From: DASXMX01 sp036495445
GTDB lineage: Bacteria > Planctomycetota > Phycisphaerae > Tepidisphaerales > Tepidisphaeraceae
Assembly: GCA_036495445.1 (NCBI GenBank)
Contig: DASXMX010000207.1
Span: 1 to 5,488 of the forward strand
Direction: 5' to 3'
DNA: 5,488 nucleotides
The position numbers were made by a program, and so were the translations under genes. Shown here piece after piece: positions 1 through 5,488 of this stretch. Numbering within the stretch: the first letter of the stretch is position 1; each line of letters opens with the position of its first letter. Below the pieces are notes generated by a model. That model was not told where the DNA came from and did no database searches. It saw only the letters and a list, made by a program, of their open reading frames with translations.

Positions 1-648
1 AGCCACGAGGGGGCCGAGATCGAACACCCCGAGTCGGAGCCGAACTGGGAGGCGTGCCTGACGATGGTCGTCCCGCCGGAAAGAGCGCCCAACGAGGCGG
101 AGATCGTCTCGATCGAATTCGAGCACGGCAACCCGGTGGCCGTCAACGGCAGGAAGCTCAACGGCGCCGACCTCATCGCCGAACTGAATAAGCTCGGCGG
201 AAAGCACGGCGTGGGCGTCACTGTCCTGGCCGAAAACCGCCTGGTCGGCATGAAATCCCGCGGCGTCTACGAGACGCCGGGCGGCACCATCCTCTACGAG
301 GCCCACAAGGCCCTCGAACAGATCTGCATCGAGCGTGACACGCTCCACTTCAAGCAGCAGGTCGCGCTCCGCTACGCCGAGCTGGTCTACTACGGCCAAT
401 GGTTCCACCCGCTCCGCGAGAGCCTGCAGGCCTTCATCGACCACACCAACGCCACCGTCACCGGCACGGCCAAGGTCCGACTCTACAAGGGCCGCGCCAT
501 GCAGGTCGGCGCCCAGAGCCCGCACACGCTCTACGACCCGCAACTCGCCAGCTTCAGCATGGAAGGCTACGACGTGACCGCCGCGAGAGGCTTCATCGAC
601 CTATTCGGCCTCCCCATGAAGGTCGCCCAGCAAGCCAAGCGCTGGTAG
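1..648 (+). CDS. argG: Argininosuccinate synthase, C-terminal part (5' end outside window)
   Basis: Argininosuccinate synthase is a cytoplasmic enzyme that condenses citrulline and aspartate with ATP to form argininosuccinate, the penultimate step of arginine synthesis. The frame is open from base 1 and ends at TAG 646-648, giving the last 215 residues; about half of a usual protein of about 400 residues is missing at the left edge. An in-frame ATG at 64 is internal, because clear family sequence (SHEGAEIEHPESEPNWEACL) precedes it. The segment AENRLVGMKSRGVYETPGGT, with GMKSRG followed by YETP, is the family's conserved substrate-binding block; the Glu and Tyr here belong to the citrulline site in known structures. 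Downstream, ELVYYGQWFHPL and the C-terminal helix ending in AKRW match the oligomerisation region of the family. The gene converges on mraY across a 645-base non-coding gap. Its own promoter and operon partners lie outside the window. Identification is secure. Confidence 0.96.
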   Translation, partial: SHEGAEIEHPESEPNWEACLTMVVPPERAPNEAEIVSIEFEHGNPVAVNGRKLNGADLIAELNKLGGKHGVGVTVLAENRLVGMKSRGVYETPGGTILYEAHKALEQICIERDTLHFKQQVALRYAELVYYGQWFHPLRESLQAFIDHTNATVTGTAKVRLYKGRAMQVGAQSPHTLYDPQLASFSMEGYDVTAARGFIDLFGLPMKVAQQAKRW

Positions 649-666
649 CCGCACGGACGCGAATGT

Positions 667-686
667 CCCAAAATGTCCCTTTTGGG
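667..686 (+). terminator. Hairpin just after argG, possible weak terminator
   Basis: CCCAAAA (667-673) and TTTTGGG (680-686) form a perfect 7-bp stem with a 6-base loop, 18 bases after the argG stop codon. The position suits a transcription terminator, but no T-run follows (TCGC comes next), so intrinsic termination would be inefficient. The left arm lies in a short direct repeat, AATGTCCC at 662-669 and 672-679. It could also mark the edge of the neighbouring intron-like element. Confidence 0.3.
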
Positions 687-687
687 T

Positions 688-1250
688 CGCAGCCTGTAAG
701 GCTGCGCGTCTGCCGGTGCAAGTCCGGCCGTGGCAATTGACGGTTGACCGCGTAGGAAACAGTCACGGCCATCCGGTCCACCGGGGTATGGGAGACGGCA
801 CGGATCGAAAGACACGCAAGCTCAAATCAGGGACCTTCTCGATTCTGGCCCCGGAGGCAAAGACCCGGCGGACGAAGCACAATAAGCCGCCGGGAGGATC
901 GAGAAGCGCGGGTGAGGCCGTAGTAAGCGCCTGACGCGGCGGGACAACATAGCCCGTTGCCGAGCCAAGGGCCTCTGGGCCGGTGCGTTTGGACGGGGCT
1001 CGCCTCGACGCCGACGCAGTGCGGCGATTGCCCGATGGGGCTATTGTGAGCGAGCGCCGAAGAAGCTTGGGCGGCATATAAGCCCGCGCGAGGGCGAAGG
1101 TTGCCGCCGCCGACCGGCTTGAAGCCGTACTGGGGAAAACCCGCCGCACGGAATTTGAGAGGGGGACAAGGAAACGTGATGCACGGCCTGATGCCCATTT
1201 GCCACGCAGACCCAAAGGGCGGATACCGCGGAAGGCATTGGCCGACCCAT
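688..1250 (+). mobile_element. Group II intron-like element lacking a reverse transcriptase ORF (approximate limits)
   Basis: This stretch has no credible reading frame but looks like structured RNA on the + strand. At its left end are two adjacent hairpins: CGCAGCC/GGCTGCG (688-694 with 700-706, loop TGTAA) and GCCGG/CCGGC (712-716 with 724-728, loop TGCAAGT). The second resembles the GGTGAAAGTCC-type hairpin common near the 5' end of domain I in bacterial group II introns. A domain V-like hairpin at about 1121-1156 is followed by GAGAGGGGG, which in many such introns opens domain VI. The span of about 550 bases is typical of an intron whose ORF has been lost. No reverse transcriptase motif (such as YADD) or maturase sequence is seen. 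Exact ends, especially the 3' splice site, cannot be fixed by eye; a GTGCG-like 5' end is not clear (GTGCA at 716-720 is the nearest). It could be a decayed copy, a functional ORF-less intron, or another structured RNA. Confidence 0.45.
1121..1156 (+). ncRNA. Domain V-like catalytic hairpin of a group II intron
   Basis: The 5' strand GAAGCCGTAC contains the AGC of the catalytic triad followed by CGT, and the 3' strand contains ACGG. A plausible fold has the lower stem C1125-G1151, C1126-G1150, G1127-C1149, U1128-A1148 and C1130-G1146, then a two-base CC bulge (1144-1145) on the 3' side as in canonical domain V, then an upper stem UGGG/CCCG (1131-1134 with 1140-1143) closed by a GAAAA loop. 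It departs from the canonical 34-nt form in three ways: a pentaloop in place of a GNRA tetraloop, an A·C mismatch at 1129/1147, and an extra AA (1152-1153) opposite the triad, beyond which G·U and two A-U pairs can resume. These suggest divergence or decay. Confidence 0.45.
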
Positions 1251-1293
1251 CGGCGTGCCTCGTCTCTACTCGCGGCACATTTCCCGGGCGGGG

Positions 1294-2436
1294 CTACCGC
1301 AGCTTGATGGTCGCCAGTGCCATCGCGGCGAGCATGGCGCCGATGAGCCAGAATCGGACGACGACTTGCGTTTCCGTCCAGCCCTTGCGCTGGAAGTGGT
1401 GGTGGAGGGGCGACATCAGGAAGATCCGGCGGCCTTCGCCGAAGCGCTTTTTGGTGTACTTGAAATAGCCGACCTGCAGGATGACCGAGAGGGCCTCGAC
1501 GACGAAGATCCCGCCGACGAGGGCGAGGACCAGTTCCTGGCGGATGACGATCGCGATGTAGCCGATCAACCCGCCGAGGGCGAGCGAGCCGGTGTCGCCC
1601 ATGAAGACGCGGGCCGGGTTGCAGTTGAACCAGAGGAACCCGAGGCAGGCCCCCATCATCGCGGCGGCGATGACCGCCATCTGGTCGGCGTAGGGGATGA
1701 ACGGCAGCAGCAGTTGGCTGGACCAACTCAGCGTCCCGATGATCAGCGCAAGGATGCCGAACGTGAAGCTGCAGATCGCCATGCACCCGGCGGCGAGGCC
1801 GTCGAGCCCGTCGGTCAGGTTCACCGCGTTGCTGGAGCCGGTCATCACGACCGTCGCCAGCAGGATGAACGGGCCGCGGCCGAGGGCGACGCCCGTCCTT
1901 TTGAGGAACGGGAAATAGAGCGTGTGCGTCTCGGGCGTGCGGACGCCGTAGTCGTAGGTGAAGTAGGCGAGGATGACGCCCAGGCCGATCTGGAACATCA
2001 GCTTTTCGAGGCTCGTAAGCCCCTGCCGGCTGCCGTTGCGCCTTGCGGCGGTGAGCTTCAGCCAGTCATCGGTCGCGCCCACCGCGCCGAGCCACACGAG
2101 GCAGACGACCGCCATCTCCACGTAGAAGTTGCGAAGGTTTGCCAGCAGCAGGGTGGTGATCGCGATCGCGCAGATGATCAGGATGCCGCCCATCGTGGGC
2201 GTGCCCTTCTTCCCCTCCATGATCTTGTTCAGGTCCGCCTGGTCGAACTCGGAGCGGTCGCCGATCTTCTGGCTGCGGAGCCACTCGATCAGGCGCGGGC
2301 CGACCATTACGCACAGCAGGAAGCTGAGCAGGATTGCGGCGACGAGCTGGAACGTCGGGAACGTGAAGACCCGCAGGAAGCCCAGTCCGTGCGCTTCCAG
2401 CCATTTGAGGAAATGCTCAACCAACAGATAGATCAT
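1294..2436 (-). CDS. mraY: Phospho-N-acetylmuramoyl-pentapeptide transferase (MraY)
   Basis: MraY is the integral inner-membrane enzyme that transfers phospho-MurNAc-pentapeptide from UDP to undecaprenyl phosphate, releasing UMP and forming lipid I. The 380-residue product is close to the usual length (about 360) and consists mostly of hydrophobic helices, as expected for the ten-segment fold. Family landmarks appear in order: GTPTMGG (78-84), the Asp pair in TDDW (123-124), NLTDGLDGL (206-214), MGDTGSL (279-285, Asp281) and the histidine motif SPLHHHF (His345-347). The Asp pair, Asp281 and the histidines correspond to active-site positions of the family. The C-terminal stretch RKGWTETQVVVRFW also matches the family. 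The ATG at 2434-2436 follows the murF stop codon by 9 bases, and MIYLLVEHF fits known N-termini; only a weak GGA-type ribosome site is visible, so translational coupling to murF is likely. The stop is TAG. It appears to be the last gene of this leftward run: no murD follows. Confidence 0.97.
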   Translation of the reverse strand: MIYLLVEHFLKWLEAHGLGFLRVFTFPTFQLVAAILLSFLLCVMVGPRLIEWLRSQKIGDRSEFDQADLNKIMEGKKGTPTMGGILIICAIAITTLLLANLRNFYVEMAVVCLVWLGAVGATDDWLKLTAARRNGSRQGLTSLEKLMFQIGLGVILAYFTYDYGVRTPETHTLYFPFLKRTGVALGRGPFILLATVVMTGSSNAVNLTDGLDGLAAGCMAICSFTFGILALIIGTLSWSSQLLLPFIPYADQMAVIAAAMMGACLGFLWFNCNPARVFMGDTGSLALGGLIGYIAIVIRQELVLALVGGIFVVEALSVILQVGYFKYTKKRFGEGRRIFLMSPLHHHFQRKGWTETQVVVRFWLIGAMLAAMALATIKLR

Positions 2437-2445
2437 CGCAATCCG

Positions 2446-3858
2446 TTACGACGCCACCGCCCGCAGGGGAGTCTCATCGCGGCCCGAAAGTGCTTTGGCG
2501 ATCTCCTCCAGATGCACGCTTCGAGACGCTTTCAACAAGACCAGATCCCCCTCATGGAGCATCCGCGGCACCGCCTCGGCCGCGGCCATGGAATCCGAGA
2601 AGCGGAAGACCGACTCGTTAGTCACACCCGCGGCCAGCGCGGCATCCGCCATCAGCCCCGCCAGCGTGCCGACGCAGATCAACATGTCGAACTTCTTCGC
2701 CTCGGCGACGCACTGGCCGATCTCGCGGTGGTACCGCTCGCCGGACTGGCCCAGTTCCTTCATGTCACCGAGGATCGCGATCCGCCGGCCCGCGTGGGGC
2801 AGCAGGGCCGCCGTTTCGATGGCGGCCCTCATGGAGTTTGGGTTTGCATTATACGCGTCGTTGAGGACGCGCACGTTTCCCGCCCCGGGCTGCCACTGGA
2901 GCCGCATCTCCGCGCCGCGGGCGTCGGCGAGGGTCTGGATCGCCAGGTCCTCGGCGACGCCCATCTTTCGCGCCACCGCGATCGCGGCCAGCGCGTTGCA
3001 CGCCGAGTGGCGGCCGAGCATCGGGACGAAGACCTCGCGGCGGCTGTTGTTCAGCGAGAACCGCGTGCCGGTCTCGTCGCAGTGGATGTCGGTCGCGAAC
3101 AGGTCGTTGGTGGGGCCGAAACCGAACGTGATCCGCTTGCCGGGATAATCCTTCACCGCCGCGAGCAACTCCGGGTCGTCGCCGTTGACGACGAGCAGGC
3201 CGCCGGGATTGAGGCCGCTGATGATGCTGGCGTTTTCCTGTCGCACGCCGCGCAGGTCGCCGAGGAACTCCAAGTGGTCGGCGCCGCAGTTGGTGATGAC
3301 GGCGATGTCGGGCGTCGCCATGTCGCTCAGGACGCGCAGCTCGCCGTGGTGGTTCGTCCCCATCTCCAGCACGACGTAGTCCTGCGCCGGGTCGGCGGGG
3401 AAGATCGTCAGCGGGACGCCGATGTCGTTGTTGAAGCTCTTGGGCGAGATCGACCCGCGGAGCTTGCCGAAGAGGGCGGCGTCGATCAGGTGCTTGGTGC
3501 TGGTCTTCCCGTTGGACCCGGCGACGGCGATCACCTTCGCCCGCATCTGCTGGCGGCAGTAGTTGGCCAGCTTGCCCATCGCCAGCCGCGTGTCCGGCAC
3601 CTGAATCACCGTGACGTTCGGCAGGCTCTGCGCCGGCGGCTCTTCCACGAGCGCCGCGACAGCGCCGCCCGCGGCGGCTTGGGGGAGGAAGGCATGGGCG
3701 TTGTGATTGTCGCCCCGCAGGGCGATGAACAGCGACCCCCTGTCCATCCGCCGCGTGTCCGTGCAGACCGCCTGAACCAGGGGCGCATCGGCCGCGATCG
3801 GGGAAAGCGCTTTCCCGCCGACGACCTGACGGACTTGGCGGATGGTCAGAGGTTTCAT
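2446..3858 (-). CDS. murF: UDP-N-acetylmuramoyl-tripeptide--D-alanyl-D-alanine ligase (MurF)
   Basis: MurF is the cytoplasmic ATP-dependent ligase that adds D-Ala-D-Ala to UDP-MurNAc-tripeptide, completing the pentapeptide used by MraY. Its 470 residues are a normal length for the three-domain Mur ligase fold. The N-terminal substrate domain holds CTDTRRMDRGSLFIAL (32-47). The central ATPase domain has the P-loop AGSNGKTSTK (113-122), SFNNDIGVPLT (141-151) and EMGTNHHGE (165-173). Next come the NCGADHLEFLG block (190-200) and GRHSACNALAA (282-292). The C-terminal domain has NDAYNANPNSM (333-343), LGDMKELG (363-370) and LKASRSVHLE (442-451). SFNNDIGVPLT and NDAYNANP are characteristic of MurF rather than MurE, MurC or MurD. 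One variation is Ser285 where most Mur ligases have Asn in the GxHN motif. The ATG at 3856-3858 gives a standard N-terminus; the ribosome site is weak (GAG about 10 bases upstream). It lies 173 bases after murE, across a palindromic repeat, and 9 bases before mraY. Confidence 0.97.
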   Translation of the reverse strand: MKPLTIRQVRQVVGGKALSPIAADAPLVQAVCTDTRRMDRGSLFIALRGDNHNAHAFLPQAAAGGAVAALVEEPPAQSLPNVTVIQVPDTRLAMGKLANYCRQQMRAKVIAVAGSNGKTSTKHLIDAALFGKLRGSISPKSFNNDIGVPLTIFPADPAQDYVVLEMGTNHHGELRVLSDMATPDIAVITNCGADHLEFLGDLRGVRQENASIISGLNPGGLLVVNGDDPELLAAVKDYPGKRITFGFGPTNDLFATDIHCDETGTRFSLNNSRREVFVPMLGRHSACNALAAIAVARKMGVAEDLAIQTLADARGAEMRLQWQPGAGNVRVLNDAYNANPNSMRAAIETAALLPHAGRRIAILGDMKELGQSGERYHREIGQCVAEAKKFDMLICVGTLAGLMADAALAAGVTNESVFRFSDSMAAAEAVPRMLHEGDLVLLKASRSVHLEEIAKALSGRDETPLRAVAS

Positions 3859-3927
3859 GGGAGTCTGCTCACAAACGAACTATCCAAAACATTCCCGCGC
3901 CGGGCAAACCGCAACGAGCGGAAAAGC

Positions 3928-4019
3928 GACGCGGAGACACGGTGACGCGGAGAGGGAAAACCGGGGCGGGGACGGTTTCTTCCGCCGTTTTCTTCCCCGC
4001 GTCTCCGTGTCCCCGCGTC
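3928..4019. repeat. Large imperfect palindrome in the murE-murF gap
   Basis: The left arm (3928-3961) and right arm (3987-4019) are reverse complements with about four mismatches and one single-base indel. Each arm is built from GACGCGGRGA and GACACGG units; GACGCGGAGA recurs at 3928-3937 and 3944-3953, a period of 16. Inside the loop, GGCGG (3965-3969) can pair with CCGCC (3982-3986), so nearly the whole stretch can fold into one long hairpin. The right flank continues with a further CCCCGTGTC unit. It fills about half of the 173-base gap between murE and murF. It looks like a dispersed intergenic repeat of the kind found in many copies in some GC-rich genomes. If transcribed, it would place a strong stem between the two genes and could affect readthrough or mRNA stability; that role is inference. 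Confidence 0.8.
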
Positions 4020-4031
4020 CCCGTGTCATCT

Positions 4032-5488
4032 TCATGCCGCCGCGACGCGGGTCTTGAGGACGGCGGTCGCTTCCTCAACGTCGTCAAAGTGGTGCTTTTC
4101 GGTGCCGATGATCTGGTAGTTCTCGTGCCCCTTGCCCGCCAGCAGGACGACGTCGCCGGGCTCGGCATCCCCCAGGATCCGGGCGATCGCCTCGCGGCGA
4201 TCGCTCTCCACCACCGCCTTCGCCCGGCCCACGTCCGACAGGCCGGCGATCACCTGGTCCAGGATCGAGTGCGGGTCCTCCGTCCGTGGATTGTCGCTGG
4301 TGACGTAGATCGCGTCGGCGAACTTCTCGGCGGTCCGCGCCATCCGCGGCCGCTTGGTCCGGTCGCGGTCCCCGCCGCACCCGAACAGCACCCGCAGCCG
4401 GCCGCGGGTCAGCGGCCGAAGCGCGGTCAACACGTTCTCCAGCGCATCGTCGGTGTGTGCGTAGTCGACGAGCACCACGAACGGCTGACCGAGCCGCACG
4501 GCCTGCAAGCGCCCGGGCGCGCCCGCCGCGTCGCGCAGCCCCAGCGCGATTTGGTGCACCGACAGCCCGAACGCTTCGCCCACCAGCGCGGCGGCGGCCA
4601 GTGCATTCTCAATATTGTGCCGGCCGATCAGCCCCATGCTCACCTCGGCCCGCCCGTCGGGCGTGTGCAGCACGAAGTTCGACCCGCCGCTGGTGATCGC
4701 CACGTCGCGGGCGCGATAGTCGGCGGTCTTGCCGAACCCGAAGCGGATGATCCGCCCGTTGCAGTCGCGCACCATCCGGTCCGACCACTTGTCGTCCGCA
4801 TTGACGACTGCGACGGCCGTCTCCGAGAGCGACGTGAACAGCCGGGCCTTGGCCGCCGCGTAGTTCTCCATCGTCTTGTGGTAATCGAGATGGTCCCCGG
4901 TGAGGTTTGTGAACGCCGCCCCGGCGAACGTCACGCCCGCCACCCGGCCCTGATCCAGCGCGTGGCTCGAAACCTCCATCGCGCACGCCCGGCACCCCTT
5001 GTCGCGCATCGAGCCGAGCAGGGCGGCGATTTCGGTCGCGGCCGGCGTCGTCATGCTCGCCTCCCGCCGCGTCCGGCCATCATCAATCTCCACCGTCCCG
5101 ATCAACCCACACCGCACATTGACCTTCGCCAGGATGTGGCGAACGAGGTACGTGCTCGTCGTCTTGCCATTGGTCCCCGTCACGCCCAGCATGCGGACCG
5201 ACTTGGCGGGCATGCCGTGGAACGCGTTGGCCAGCACCGAGGCGGCCGCATTCGCGTCGGGCACCACCACCTGCGGCAGCTTTACGCCTGCGATCTTGGT
5301 TTGGCCCACCGCGGCCACGGCACCCCGCGCCGCCGCGACGGCGACGTACTGGGCGCCGTCCGTCTTCGTCCCCGGCCGGGCGACGAAGAGACTGCCGGGT
5401 TGCACGGCCCGAGAATCCTCGCACACGCCGGTCACCTCGGCGTCCGCGATGCCGGTCAGGCTTACCTGGGGATCCAACTGACGAAGGA
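4032..5488 (-). CDS. murE: UDP-N-acetylmuramoyl-tripeptide synthetase, meso-DAP type (MurE), N-terminus likely beyond window
   Basis: MurE is the cytoplasmic ATP-dependent ligase that adds the third stem-peptide residue to UDP-MurNAc-L-Ala-D-Glu. Numbering from a possible TTG start at 5475-5477, the visible motifs are DSRAVQPGSLFVA (21-33, uridine-nucleotide domain), P-loop GVTGTNGKTT (98-107), TTP (143-145), EVSSHAL (168-174), NLTGDHLDYH (191-200), Lys210 in YAAAKARLF (the carbamylated lysine position of the family), GRHNIENALAA (285-295), VDYAHTDDALENVL (337-350), FGCGGDRDRTKRP (365-377), DNPRTEDP (395-402) and GKGHENYQ (448-455). DNPR together with the GKGHE loop is the established signature for meso-diaminopimelate rather than lysine. 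The stop is TGA at 4032-4034. The frame stays open to the right edge (LRQ precedes the TTG codon) and MurE proteins usually carry roughly 10-20 more residues here, so the real start is probably outside the window. It is the first visible gene of murE-murF-mraY. Confidence 0.96.
   Translation of the reverse strand, partial: LRQLDPQVSLTGIADAEVTGVCEDSRAVQPGSLFVARPGTKTDGAQYVAVAAARGAVAAVGQTKIAGVKLPQVVVPDANAAASVLANAFHGMPAKSVRMLGVTGTNGKTTSTYLVRHILAKVNVRCGLIGTVEIDDGRTRREASMTTPAATEIAALLGSMRDKGCRACAMEVSSHALDQGRVAGVTFAGAAFTNLTGDHLDYHKTMENYAAAKARLFTSLSETAVAVVNADDKWSDRMVRDCNGRIIRFGFGKTADYRARDVAITSGGSNFVLHTPDGRAEVSMGLIGRHNIENALAAAALVGEAFGLSVHQIALGLRDAAGAPGRLQAVRLGQPFVVLVDYAHTDDALENVLTALRPLTRGRLRVLFGCGGDRDRTKRPRMARTAEKFADAIYVTSDNPRTEDPHSILDQVIAGLSDVGRAKAVVESDRREAIARILGDAEPGDVVLLAGKGHENYQIIGTEKHHFDDVEEATAVLKTRVAAA

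Noticed and set aside
712..770. Cobalamin riboswitch suggested by GCCGGTGCAAGTCCGGC
   Set aside because: The other conserved parts, the B12 box and the GCCACTG-like segment, are missing, and no suitable downstream gene on the + strand exists.
716..934. A 72-codon + strand frame in the same gap, considered as an intron-encoded protein remnant
   Set aside because: It shows no reverse transcriptase or maturase motif, and the domain I-like sequence explains the region better.
763..1278. A 171-codon frame on the - strand in the argG-mraY gap
   Set aside because: The Ser/Arg/Pro-rich translation has no domain and no ribosome site, and it lies antisense to the proposed intron RNA. Such frames are commonly mis-annotated over structured RNAs.
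827..1786. A 319-codon frame on the - strand running from mraY into the intergenic region
   Set aside because: Its first half is a shifted frame of mraY (the His-rich parts come from MraY codons) and its second half covers the structured non-coding region. There is no family similarity.
1255..3945. An 896-codon open frame on the + strand, antisense to mraY and murF
   Set aside because: Its translation is dominated by Arg, Asp, Glu, Ala and His with no recognisable domain, the usual result of reading GC-rich genes in the opposite strand. The mraY and murF frames beneath it are certain and full of family motifs.
5475..5477. TTG as the true murE start codon
   Set aside because: The frame continues upstream to the window edge, and MurE proteins normally have more N-terminal residues, so the start is more likely outside the window.

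Overview
The window is GC-rich bacterial chromosome. It holds the 3' part of an arginine biosynthesis gene on the + strand, facing three consecutive peptidoglycan precursor genes on the - strand. The MurE substrate-recognition motif (DNPR) points to a Gram-negative-type, meso-diaminopimelate peptidoglycan. The mix of long GC-rich genes, the MurE variant NLTGDHLDYHKTMENY and a palindromic intergenic repeat rich in CGCGGAGACACGG-like units is compatible with Planctomycetota (Phycisphaerae-like) or a related phylum. That placement is a weak inference from general familiarity, not a demonstrated fact.

Layout, left to right. Positions 1-648 (+) are the C-terminal 215 codons of argininosuccinate synthase (argG). 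Positions 649-1293 have no credible protein gene. They contain two short hairpins just after argG, then a stretch that looks like a group II intron ribozyme without a reverse transcriptase: a domain I-like 5' hairpin and a domain V-like hairpin at about 1121-1156. Positions 1294-2436 (-) are mraY, 2446-3858 (-) are murF, and 4032 to the right edge (-) is murE, whose real start is probably just outside the window. The 173-base gap between murE and murF carries a large imperfect palindrome (3928-4019).

The three cell-wall genes are transcribed leftward in the order murE, murF, mraY, the classical order within the division and cell wall (dcw) cluster. MurE adds the third residue (meso-DAP) to UDP-MurNAc-dipeptide, MurF adds D-Ala-D-Ala, and MraY transfers the finished phospho-MurNAc-pentapeptide to undecaprenyl phosphate to make lipid I. 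Where murD is often found after mraY, this window instead has the intron-like element and the convergent argG, so the cluster ends or is interrupted here.

No new protein system is visible. The parts worth a second look are the two non-coding elements: the ORF-less group II intron-like region and the murE-murF palindrome. A long open frame antisense to mraY and murF is judged to be a composition artefact.
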